This document shows positions 1-6,461 of a stretch of DNA of 8,618 nt, one piece after another. Under the pieces are notes generated by a model. It had not been told where the DNA came from. It made no database searches and saw only the letters and a program-made list of their open reading frames with translations. The stretch is from positions 1 through 8,618 of the forward strand of contig JAWLDB010000113.1 in the NCBI GenBank assembly GCA_041686915.1. Reading direction: 5' to 3'. Position 1 is the first letter of the stretch, and each line of letters begins with the position of its first letter. Both the position numbers and the translations under genes were made by a program. This DNA is from JAWLDB01 sp041686915 (lineage in GTDB: Bacteria; Bacillota; UBA994; UBA5500).

Positions 1-265
1 CGTTGACTTGTGGCAGCTCAAGTTGCCCAAGCAATGCACGGATTGTCTCGACATGTATGTCTTGCTTATACTCGCCCGAAAGCTTCTGTGACCTGCCTTG
101 GTCGAGGAAGTCGACCAGTATTAGCCGGTTGCTCCGCGAGTAGGACTGGATGAACGCGGCCCAACTGGCAGTGCTCATAAAAATGCCGTTTAACAGCAAC
201 AGCGGCTCACCCTGCCCGTGCACCTCGTAGTAGACGTCTTTTCCCTCAAACTGAAAGTATGGCAT
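1..265 (-). CDS. Alpha/beta hydrolase, N-terminal 88 residues (runs off the window)
   Basis: This is the start of an alpha/beta-fold hydrolase; the rest lies beyond the left edge. The ATG at 265 follows the CoA-transferase stop by 9 bases. An AGGTGA ribosome binding site partly overlaps that stop, so the two genes are probably translationally coupled. Residues 1-26 (MPYFQFEGKDVYYEVHGQGE, then a hydrophobic PLLLL strand) are the usual first strands. The oxyanion-hole loop is NGIF (26-29) where most family members have HG. The next strand ends in LVDFLDQGRS (50-59), equivalent to the common D-x-x-G-x-G-x-S turn. The nucleophile elbow normally lies near residue 90-110 and is not visible, so catalytic competence cannot be judged. 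Possible roles are esterase, lactonase, thioesterase or C-C hydrolase. It is clearly different in sequence from the hydrolase at 1621-2517, so it is not a simple duplicate. Confidence 0.85.
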   Translation of the reverse strand, partial: MPYFQFEGKDVYYEVHGQGEPLLLLNGIFMSTASWAAFIQSYSRSNRLILVDFLDQGRSQKLSGEYKQDIHVETIRALLGQLELPQVN

Positions 266-274
266 GCTCTTCAC

Positions 275-1615
275 CTACCCCTTTGGGAGATAGCCGATTT
301 CCTTGGCTTGCTGCCGCAGCTCATCGCGGAACTTGGGATGAGCAATGGCAATCAGGCGTTCTACCCGCTCCTGAATGTTGGTTCCGCGCAGAGCTGCCAC
401 TCCATATTCGGTGACGACGTAGTCGACGTCATTGCGCGACAGGGAAACAGCTGCGCCTTGTTTGAGCATGGGGACGATCTTGGAGATTTCTTCCCGCTGA
501 CCGGTCTCTGGGTTACGTACATTGGCTGTTGAGTATAACGCGATGAAGGAGCGGCCATTCTTGGCGCGCTGCGCCCCAATCGCGGTGTCCGACTGCCCAC
601 CGGTACCGCTGAACTGCACCGGCCCCAAGGATTCGGAGCAGCATTGGCCAGTCAGATCAATCTCGATGGTGGTATTGATGGACACCTGATTATCGTTATG
701 CTCGATTACCGCCGGGTCGTTTACGTATGCGCCATCGAGGACCATAATGGCTGGATGGTTGTCGATGAAGTCGTATAGCTCGCCGGTTCCGAGCGCAAAG
801 CAGCAGACGGCTTTGCCGGGATGCAATGTCTTGCGCTTGTTGGTGATTACGCCAGCTCGCATCAACTGCATCATTCCGGTGGTGAACATCTCGGTATGCA
901 CCCCAAGGTCCTTCTTACTTGTCAGTGACACAGCCACAGCATTCGGGATACCGCCAATGCCAAGCTGAATGCAGTCGCCATCGTTGATCATGTCAGCAAT
1001 AGACCGCCCGATCACCAGGTCTTTTTCGTTGGGAGCTATATCCGGCAGCTCTGGAATGTCATAATCGACTTCAATCAAATAGTCTACGTCATCGATGTGG
1101 ACCTCCAGATCGCCGAAAGTGCGCGGCAGCTTGGGGTTGATCTCAAGGATCACCAGGTCGGCCGCTTCCGCCATCCGCTTCTCATAGACGTTACTTAGAG
1201 AGAGCGAGATGTATCCGTGCTTATCAGGCGGTGTCGCGTTACCGATGTAGATGTTGGTCTGAGAATGCACCAGGCGCTTGCGACTGGCCAAATGCAGGTG
1301 GTTGGGAATGAACGAAATGTTACCGTTTTGATGTGCCTTACGCATCGGGGCCGTATAGAACCAGCCATCCATACGGAATGAGTCCTTATACTGCGGGTTC
1401 AGAAAGTACTCTGCATCCAGCATCGGGAGACAGGTGGTGACGGTGACGTTCTTCACCCGATCAGCGATGGTATGCAACTCTGCCAGGAAGGCGCGGGGCT
1501 CAGCTGAAGCCAGACCGGCAACGATCGTGTCCCCTGACTTCACCTTGCTAAGAGCTTCCTGCACCGTGATGAGCTTTGATTGGTAATCTTTTATGAGGCT
1601 CACATCCTTCCACAA
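275..1615 (-). CDS. Acetyl-CoA hydrolase/transferase family CoA-transferase (4-hydroxybutyrate CoA-transferase-like)
   Basis: This is a 446-residue class I CoA-transferase of the Cat2/AbfT type, which moves CoA between an acyl-CoA donor such as acetyl-CoA and a free acid through a glutamyl-CoA thioester. The length fits the family (about 430-450 residues). Visible motifs are the N-terminal half with IYIGNATPPDKHGY (122-135), the GIGGIPNA glycine loop (219-226), HTEMFTTGM (240-248) whose Glu242 aligns with the catalytic glutamate of 4-hydroxybutyrate CoA-transferase, SGTGGQSDTAIGA (336-348) and the C-terminal VVTEYGVAALRG (400-411). No signal peptide is seen, so it should be cytoplasmic. The start is uncertain. 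The longest reading frame begins with TTG at 1615, 5 bases after the hydrolase stop and without a clear ribosome binding site. A GTG at 1603 has GGAAGGA before it, but only one base away. The alignable protein begins around YQSKL (residues 11-15). Its true acid substrate (4-hydroxybutyrate, butyrate, propionate or other) cannot be told from motifs. Confidence 0.93.
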   Translation of the reverse strand: MWKDVSLIKDYQSKLITVQEALSKVKSGDTIVAGLASAEPRAFLAELHTIADRVKNVTVTTCLPMLDAEYFLNPQYKDSFRMDGWFYTAPMRKAHQNGNISFIPNHLHLASRKRLVHSQTNIYIGNATPPDKHGYISLSLSNVYEKRMAEAADLVILEINPKLPRTFGDLEVHIDDVDYLIEVDYDIPELPDIAPNEKDLVIGRSIADMINDGDCIQLGIGGIPNAVAVSLTSKKDLGVHTEMFTTGMMQLMRAGVITNKRKTLHPGKAVCCFALGTGELYDFIDNHPAIMVLDGAYVNDPAVIEHNDNQVSINTTIEIDLTGQCCSESLGPVQFSGTGGQSDTAIGAQRAKNGRSFIALYSTANVRNPETGQREEISKIVPMLKQGAAVSLSRNDVDYVVTEYGVAALRGTNIQERVERLIAIAHPKFRDELRQQAKEIGYLPKG

Positions 1616-1620
1616 GGGTG

Positions 1621-2517
1621 TCAGTCGATGAATTCTGTAATCAGACGGACGAGCTCCGGCAGGTTATCTGTCAACGGAGAGTGGCCAACTCCCGGGATGA
1701 TAGCCAGCGTTGCCCGGTCCCCCAATTTCTGTGCGGTCTGTTGACTAAAAGCAAGCGGCACGACCATGTCCTTGTCACCATGAATGACCAGCACAGGCCC
1801 CTTGACCAGGTCAAGGCGTTGGCTGCCGGATACAACGCCGTTATGCTCATCGGTCATATTGAAGGTGACCAACGCGTAGTCGACATCTACCAGGTTACGC
1901 TGCTGCATGATTACATCGAGATACCGTTCGTATCGCTCAGCTTCTGGTTGCTTCTGCGTGTAAATGGCGGCATTCCAGATGGCCCTGAGCATTTCCCGGT
2001 TTCCAGTAGCATAGGCGCGCAGGATAGGCAGCACTTGCACCGGGTCAGCGGCAATCTCTTCGCGCGTACGCAGACGCTGGTCGAGAATTAGCTGTCCAGC
2101 TGCATCCTTCTTGAACATCGGATAACCCATGACCCCTACTGACTCAATCAGGATGACGCCTTCTACCTGATCAGGCAGGTCGGCAGCCAGCTCCAAGGCT
2201 ACACCTCCGCCGGTAGACCAGCCTGCCACATAGAACTTACCAATGCCTTTGGCTTGCACAAACTCAGCTACGTCGCGGGCAAAGTCCCGGAGAGATTCAA
2301 CTCCCTGGTTGTAAGTCGAGCTGCCAAAGCCGCGCAGGTCGACCGCATAAAGCTTATACTGGCGCTCCAACTGTTCGATCAGCAGGTCATAATGCAACGA
2401 AGAGCTCATGTTTCCGTGAATCAGGAGCAATGTCTTTTCACCCGCGCCGGCTTCCCGATAGGCCAGAGTCTCTCCACCAGGCAGTGCTATCGTCTTGAGT
2501 GGATAGTCCCTAATCAT
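1621..2517 (-). CDS. Alpha/beta hydrolase with complete catalytic triad
   Basis: This is a 298-residue cytoplasmic alpha/beta hydrolase. The reading frame stays open far upstream into the binding-protein gene, but the real start is the ATG at 2517, which has a perfect AGGAGG eight bases before it (2526-2531). Family landmarks begin at once after it. The oxyanion loop is HGNMSSS (34-40), the strand-turn is VDLRGFGSS (59-67), and the nucleophile elbow GWSTGG (99-104) carries Ser101. The acid is probably Asp250 in HGDKDMVVP (246-254), and the base is His279 in PGVGHSP (275-281). A cap domain of about 110 residues separates the elbow from the acid strand. The layout resembles MhpC-type C-C hydrolases, enol-lactonases and epoxide or ester hydrolases, and the sequence alone does not separate these. 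It ends 5 bases before the CoA-transferase start, so the two are likely made together and act on consecutive intermediates. Confidence 0.93.
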   Translation of the reverse strand: MIRDYPLKTIALPGGETLAYREAGAGEKTLLLIHGNMSSSLHYDLLIEQLERQYKLYAVDLRGFGSSTYNQGVESLRDFARDVAEFVQAKGIGKFYVAGWSTGGGVALELAADLPDQVEGVILIESVGVMGYPMFKKDAAGQLILDQRLRTREEIAADPVQVLPILRAYATGNREMLRAIWNAAIYTQKQPEAERYERYLDVIMQQRNLVDVDYALVTFNMTDEHNGVVSGSQRLDLVKGPVLVIHGDKDMVVPLAFSQQTAQKLGDRATLAIIPGVGHSPLTDNLPELVRLITEFID

Positions 2518-2525
2518 CTGCAGAA

Positions 2526-2531
2526 CCTCCT
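2526..2531 (-). promoter_or_regulatory. Ribosome binding site that fixes the hydrolase start
   Basis: A perfect AGGAGG on the minus strand lies eight bases before the ATG at 2517. It shows that the long open frame continuing upstream to 2982 is not the protein start. Confidence 0.85.
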
Positions 2532-2556
2532 GTCGCGTGAAGTTGGGAAACAAGGT

Positions 2557-2591
2557 GCACGACGCCGCGCCTCTCGGGAGCGGCGCCGTGC
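2557..2591 (-). promoter_or_regulatory. GC-rich stem-loop after the binding-protein gene
   Basis: In the 95-base gap between the binding-protein stop and the hydrolase start, bases 2557-2568 pair with 2580-2591. This gives a 12-bp stem with one G.U wobble (2562/2586) around an 11-base loop. Read on the minus strand, the arms are CACGGCGCCGC and GCGGCGTCGTG plus one closing C-G pair. The downstream bases (CACCTTGTTTCCC) lack a continuous run of T, so it is not a classic intrinsic terminator. It could act as a partial terminator or as a 3' stabiliser that protects the binding-protein mRNA from exonucleases. Such elements are common after binding-protein genes in ABC importer operons. Confidence 0.7.
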
Positions 2592-2612
2592 TGTTGCTAT
2601 CCAGTGATTGGC

Positions 2613-3836
2613 TTACTTTGGGTCCATCTGACTGATTTCTTCGATGCCTCTCATGTCGTCCTGCTCTGGGATCCAGCCAGCAGGAGCTGCTGCATCCATC
2701 TTGGCCAGGTTCAACTGCTGCACGCCGAGGCGGGCGCTGTTGGCATAGTTGAGGCCGCCACCAAACGGAGTCTGGAACGGAGCCTTCTCCATAGCCTTGA
2801 TGAACTCTTCCCAGGTGATCTTGTTTTCCGGGACGCGCTTGAGGCCTTCCACAAAGATATGGGCAGCTGTCCAACCAGCCCAAGCATGACCGATCATCAC
2901 GGAGTTGTCTTTGCCGTTTGCAATCATAGCTTCCTGGAACTTCTGGAAGTCCGGGGTGCTCATAGCAGAGAACTTCACCCAACCGGTAGCGTAAACGCCG
3001 CCCTCAGAAAGCACAGTCGGAGCGTTAGCCACAGTGTCATCGCGGCGGGTCGGGTCAGCATTGATGTAGGACATCAGGACCGGCTTGATCAAGCCCTGGG
3101 TCTCCATGGCGGTGGCGACGGCCTTGTAAGTAGCCTGCATACCACAGTAGATGATCATATCTACGTTCTCGGTCTTCATCTTCAAGACCTGAGAAGTAGC
3201 GTCAGTAGCACCTGGCTGAATGGACTCTTCTACGACTGCCAGGTCGATCTTCTCAGCTTCGCTCTTCACGCCGCCAAGCAGATCCTGACCAGCGTCGTCG
3301 TTGGTATAGATAACGCCTACTTTGCTAGCGCCGAAGTAGTACTTGGCGTAAGCAGCTTGAATGCGGCCTTCCATCGGATAAATGGGCTGAACAGGGAAGA
3401 GAACCTCATGGCCATCCGTAGCGTTTTCGCTGTACAGCTTACCAGAACCGGTAGCGAAGTAGACAGCCGGAGTGCCTTTCTCCATGATATCGCCGATGGT
3501 AGCGTTAACAACCGGAGTACCGAAGTGGCCGACGAGAGCAAACACTTCTTCGTCGTTGATCAGCTTGTCAACGGCGGCTGCGCCTTTCTCGACGCTCATC
3601 TCATGATCCTCTGTGAGGTGCTTGATGGTGCGGCCATGCACGCCACCTGCGTCGTTAACCATCTTAAAGTAGGAGCTGATACCATCGAGGAACGGAACGC
3701 CAACAACTGCATAAGGACCGGACACAGCCAAAGGCGTGCCGACGATGATCTCAGTGTTCGTCACACCCACAGGCTTGGCGGAACAACCTACTAGTAGCAG
3801 AGCAAATGCCATTACGAGAATTAGTGCCTTCTTCAC
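2613..3836 (-). CDS. Liv-type ABC transporter substrate-binding lipoprotein (LivJ/LivK family)
   Basis: This is the extracytoplasmic ligand-binding protein of the importer, of the type I periplasmic-binding fold used by branched-chain amino acid, amide, urea and aromatic acid transporters. From the GTG at 3836 it is 407 residues. It begins with KK and a hydrophobic stretch ending in the lipobox LVGC, with Cys18 as the predicted lipid-anchored residue after signal peptidase II cleavage. Next come IIVGTPLAVSGPYAVVG, NDAGGVHGR and the ALVGHFGTPVV strand, typical of the N-terminal lobe. VGVIYTNDDAGQDLL and VDMIIYCGM are typical of the hinge and second lobe. The start is debatable. An ATG at 3848 in the same frame touches the AGGAGG with no spacing, which would hinder initiation. 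The GTG is 12 bases away and gives a textbook lipoprotein N-terminus. The ligand cannot be predicted. The gene stands last among the five transporter genes and lies between two stem-loops. Confidence 0.93.
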   Translation of the reverse strand: MKKALILVMAFALLLVGCSAKPVGVTNTEIIVGTPLAVSGPYAVVGVPFLDGISSYFKMVNDAGGVHGRTIKHLTEDHEMSVEKGAAAVDKLINDEEVFALVGHFGTPVVNATIGDIMEKGTPAVYFATGSGKLYSENATDGHEVLFPVQPIYPMEGRIQAAYAKYYFGASKVGVIYTNDDAGQDLLGGVKSEAEKIDLAVVEESIQPGATDATSQVLKMKTENVDMIIYCGMQATYKAVATAMETQGLIKPVLMSYINADPTRRDDTVANAPTVLSEGGVYATGWVKFSAMSTPDFQKFQEAMIANGKDNSVMIGHAWAGWTAAHIFVEGLKRVPENKITWEEFIKAMEKAPFQTPFGGGLNYANSARLGVQQLNLAKMDAAAPAGWIPEQDDMRGIEEISQMDPK

Positions 3837-3848
3837 AGGAATACTCAT

Positions 3849-3855
3849 CCTCCTT
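3849..3855 (-). promoter_or_regulatory. Ribosome binding site of the binding protein, oddly placed
   Basis: AAGGAGG on the minus strand directly abuts the in-frame ATG at 3848, leaving no spacer. The GTG at 3836 lies 12 bases downstream, and an in-frame ATT at 3842 lies at the ideal 6 bases. GTG is preferred because it gives an M-K-K lipoprotein start. Confidence 0.6.
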
Positions 3856-3873
3856 GTTTTCTTTCTTATCGCT

Positions 3874-3900
3874 CAAATGGCAGTGGCCAGCTGCCATCTG
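3874..3900 (-). promoter_or_regulatory. Stem-loop between livF and the binding-protein gene
   Basis: Bases 3874-3883 pair with 3891-3900. On the minus strand this reads CAGATGGCAG, a 7-base loop CTGGCCA, then CTGCCATTTG: ten base pairs including one G.U. It fills much of the 56-base gap and ends 18 bases before the ribosome binding site. No T run follows, so termination is unlikely. It may be an RNase processing site or a 5' stabiliser for the binding-protein message. Confidence 0.6.
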
Positions 3901-3904
3901 TTGC

Positions 3905-4633
3905 CTAATGTACGTGGCCGCCGAGATAGGCTGCCTTGACGCTGGGATTGTTCAATAGTTCTTCACCCGTTCCTTGCAGAATGATATTGCCGACCTCCAG
4001 GATGTAGGCGTAATGCGCCACCTTAAGAGTCTGCAGGGCATTCTGCTCGACGATCAGGATGGTTGTGCCTTCGGCGTTCAGGTCCTGAATGATCTTGAAG
4101 ATATCGCGCACAATCATCGGAGCGAGTCCTAGCGAGGGCTCGTCGAGGAGCAGGATTCGGGGGCTGGCCATCAAGGCCCGGCCGATGGACAGCATCTGCT
4201 GTTCACCGCCGGAGAGGGTGCCGGCAATCTGCTTGGCCCGCTCCTTGAGGCGAGGGAAGTAACCATAGACACGTTCTAGATTTGCCTTCATCTGTTTGCG
4301 GTTACCTAAGGTGAAAGCGCCAATTTCCAGGTTCTCGAGGGTGGTCAGCTCAGGAAAAACCTGCCGCCCTTCCGGAGAGGTAGCAACCCCTTTGGCGATG
4401 ATCTGCTCGGTTGAGAGCCGGGTTATGTCCTCACCCTCGAGCTCAATCTTCCCGCCGACCACATTAGCCAGGCTGGTGATAGCCCGCAGGGTGGTAGTCT
4501 TGCCCGCCCCGTTTGCCCCGAGCAGCGCAACGACCTTACCCTTAGGCACCTCAATGTTGACCTTTTTCAGCACTTGGATATGGCCGTAAGCGGCTTCCAC
4601 ATCGGTTAGCTTGAGAATCGGTTGCTCCGCCAT
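3905..4633 (-). CDS. livF: ABC transporter ATP-binding protein LivF
   Basis: This is one of the two cytoplasmic ATPases that power the importer. At 242 residues it is close to the usual LivF length. It carries Walker A GANGAGKT (39-46), a Q-loop region around SPEGRQVFPELTTLENL (86-102), signature LSGGEQQ (140-146), Walker B ILLLDEP (160-166) and the D-loop SLGLAP (167-172). VEQN (195-198) places glutamine at the switch-histidine position, a normal LivF trait. The SPEGR-x-VFP and EQQMLSIGRALM stretches distinguish LivF from LivG. The ATG at 4633 lies 3 bases after the livG stop, with AAAGGA about 10 bases upstream inside the end of livG, so translation is probably coupled. It is expected to pair with LivG on the LivH/LivM membrane core. 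Confidence 0.97.
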   Translation of the reverse strand: MAEQPILKLTDVEAAYGHIQVLKKVNIEVPKGKVVALLGANGAGKTTTLRAITSLANVVGGKIELEGEDITRLSTEQIIAKGVATSPEGRQVFPELTTLENLEIGAFTLGNRKQMKANLERVYGYFPRLKERAKQIAGTLSGGEQQMLSIGRALMASPRILLLDEPSLGLAPMIVRDIFKIIQDLNAEGTTILIVEQNALQTLKVAHYAYILEVGNIILQGTGEELLNNPSVKAAYLGGHVH

Positions 4634-4636
4634 GGC

Positions 4637-5428
4637 CTAATCATCCTTTCCCAGGTAAGCTTCTTGCACGGCTTGGTTGCGCCTGATCTCGGCCGGGGTG
4701 CCCTCTGCAAGTTTCTTGCCAAAGGAAATGGCACAAATCCGATCGCAGATATCCATCACTAGCGCCATGTCATGTTCGACCAGCAGCACAGCGCAGCCAT
4801 AGTCATCGCGGATACGCCGAATCAGTTGGGCCAGCTCCCGGGTCTCTGTGTCGTTCAGGCCTGCAGCCGGTTCATCCAGGATGATCAGCTTGGGGTCGGA
4901 CATCAGAGTGCGCCCTAGCTCGATACGCTTGAGCGTCCCGTAAGGTTGCCCACCTGCGAGCTCATGCCCCCTGCCACCAAGACCTATGTACTCCAGGATG
5001 CTCAGGGCCTTCTGTTTGAACTGCTCCTCTTCCGCAACGGCGCGGCGCAGGCGCAACGCCTGGGCGAACAATCCATGTTTAAACAATGAGTGGGCGCCAA
5101 TCAGCAGGTTATCCAGGATGCTCAGTTCCTTGATCAGCTCTACGTTTTGGAAAGTGCGCACCATGCCTAAACCCACGATATCGTGTACACGGTAGTCAAT
5201 TAGATTAACATCCTTGCCCTGCTTGGTCTTAAACCAGGCAGCGCCTGTGTCGGGACTATAAAACTTGGTGATGCAGTTAAAGACCGTGGTCTTGCCGGCA
5301 CCGTTTGGACCAATCAACCCGTAGATCTCTTGCTCATTGATTGAAAAGCTGAGGCCATCTACCGCCTTCAATCCGCCGAAAGATATGGAAAGGTTTTCGA
5401 TCTTAAGTACTGACTCAGTGGCTGTCAT
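4637..5428 (-). CDS. livG: ABC transporter ATP-binding protein LivG
   Basis: This is the second ATPase of the importer, 263 residues from the ATG at 5428. A GTG nine bases further upstream is in frame, but the G-rich ribosome binding site (AAAGGGGTG) runs into it, whereas that site is well spaced for the ATG. Walker A is GPNGAGKT (40-47), followed by the LivG-typical MVRTFQNVELIKELSILDNL (89-108). Walker B is KLIILDEP (180-187), the D-loop is AAGLN (188-192), and the switch histidine is in VEHDM (217-221). The ABC signature is degenerate: the LSGGQ position reads QPYGT, then LKRIELGRTL. Substituted signatures of the PYG type are common in LivG proteins. The C-terminus, AEGTPAEIRRNQAVQEAYLGKDD, is the usual LivG tail. 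The start overlaps the end of livM by 14 bases. Confidence 0.96.
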   Translation of the reverse strand: MTATESVLKIENLSISFGGLKAVDGLSFSINEQEIYGLIGPNGAGKTTVFNCITKFYSPDTGAAWFKTKQGKDVNLIDYRVHDIVGLGMVRTFQNVELIKELSILDNLLIGAHSLFKHGLFAQALRLRRAVAEEEQFKQKALSILEYIGLGGRGHELAGGQPYGTLKRIELGRTLMSDPKLIILDEPAAGLNDTETRELAQLIRRIRDDYGCAVLLVEHDMALVMDICDRICAISFGKKLAEGTPAEIRRNQAVQEAYLGKDD

Positions 5429-6452
5429 GCCCCACACCCCTTTCCGCTGCTGGTTTGCGCCTGCCGGCCAGCTGCTTGAGCATTGCCGGAAGCTTTCTGG
5501 CGGCGTGGATTAGGCCGGCCGGATAATACAGCAGCACGAGGATGATTACTACACCTGAGACGACGAAAGGCGCGCCGTGGAAGCGGTTGAGTATTGGCAC
5601 CACTTTCAATATCTCCGGCATCAGGACTACGAAAGCTGCGCCAAGTACCGCGCCTTCGATGCTGGCCATTCCGCCAACGATGCAGGCGACTACCAGGTTG
5701 AGGGAGATCCCCGAGTTCCAGATAGTTGGATCGGAGTAGCGGAAGAAATGCATATACAGCGAGCCTGCCATACCGGCAAAGGCAGTAGAGATGGCAAACG
5801 TCATCAGCTTGTACTTGAAAAGGCTAATACCCATGGCTTGGGCAGCTGCCTCTGAAGAGCGCATGGCTGCCAGGGCACGCCCAGTGGAAGCATTAATGAA
5901 GTTATAGACGATAATCATTAGGCCTATCAGCACTGCTACCATCAACACAAAAGTCATTTGCTTGGTCAGTTGTATGCCAAACAGGATGGGGTAGCGGGCC
6001 GAGAAACCTGAGAAGCCCCGGGTGATAGGAGTTGCCTCAATAAAGACAATCCGGATTGACTCAGCCAGACCGAGGGTAGCGATAGCCAGGTAATAGCCCT
6101 CTAGGCGAAGTGCAATCAACCCAAGCAGCAGGCCGAGCAAGAGCGGAATGACAGCTGCGGCGATGAAAGCCAACGGCCAAGGTAGATGCAGCACCTGCAC
6201 TATGTAGCCAGATATGTAGGCTCCTACCCCGATGAAAGCTGTATGGCCGAGAGAGATCTGCCCGGAGTACCCGAGCAGCACCTGAAAGCCTAGAGCTACA
6301 ACGGAGAAATAGACCATACTGCCTAGCATAGTGACGTTTGAACTGGTCATCCCAGGGATGAAAGGCAGTACTGCCAGGATAATCCCAAAGAGAATGTACT
6401 GACCGTAACGGCTGCCAAGGAGTGCCTTAAGATTGAAACGCTTGTTTTGCAT
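5415..6452 (-). CDS. livM: ABC transporter permease LivM
   Basis: This is a membrane-spanning subunit of the importer (345 residues, many hydrophobic helices from about residue 18 to 312). Family hallmarks are LLGYSGQISLGHTAFIGVGAY (59-79), LRLEGYYLAIATLG (115-128) and the cytoplasmic loop GRALAAMRSSEAAAQAMGI (191-209), which contacts the ATPases. VGGMASIEGAVLGA (259-272) and the closing YYPAGL (309-314) also fit. A basic cytoplasmic tail of about 30 residues follows the last helix. The ATG at 6452 starts 9 bases after the livH stop, with a G-rich ribosome binding site (AGGGGG) five bases upstream. It is expected to form a heterodimer with LivH. No missing or broken segment is apparent. Confidence 0.96.
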   Translation of the reverse strand: MQNKRFNLKALLGSRYGQYILFGIILAVLPFIPGMTSSNVTMLGSMVYFSVVALGFQVLLGYSGQISLGHTAFIGVGAYISGYIVQVLHLPWPLAFIAAAVIPLLLGLLLGLIALRLEGYYLAIATLGLAESIRIVFIEATPITRGFSGFSARYPILFGIQLTKQMTFVLMVAVLIGLMIIVYNFINASTGRALAAMRSSEAAAQAMGISLFKYKLMTFAISTAFAGMAGSLYMHFFRYSDPTIWNSGISLNLVVACIVGGMASIEGAVLGAAFVVLMPEILKVVPILNRFHGAPFVVSGVVIILVLLYYPAGLIHAARKLPAMLKQLAGRRKPAAERGVGHDSH

Positions 6453-6461
6453 GGCTACCCC

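Noticed and set aside
1618..2091. Plus-strand open frame antisense to the hydrolase
   Set aside because: It overlaps a hydrolase with a full catalytic triad, and its translation looks like nothing recognisable. The same applies to the shorter plus-strand frames across the transporter genes.
2557..2591. Hairpin considered as a true intrinsic terminator
   Set aside because: The stem is strong, but no uninterrupted T run follows, and the next gene has an excellent ribosome binding site with no new promoter that I could find. Partial termination remains possible.
2518..2982. Upstream extension of the hydrolase frame, which could suggest a 453-residue fusion protein
   Set aside because: The extra 155 residues are an out-of-frame reading of the binding-protein gene and resemble no domain. 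A perfect ribosome binding site precedes the internal ATG at 2517.
2604..3794. Long plus-strand open frame (396 codons) antisense to the binding-protein gene
   Set aside because: The opposite strand encodes an unmistakable lipoprotein of the Liv binding-protein family. The plus-strand translation shows no domain, no ribosome binding site of note and a composition typical of a codon-usage shadow.
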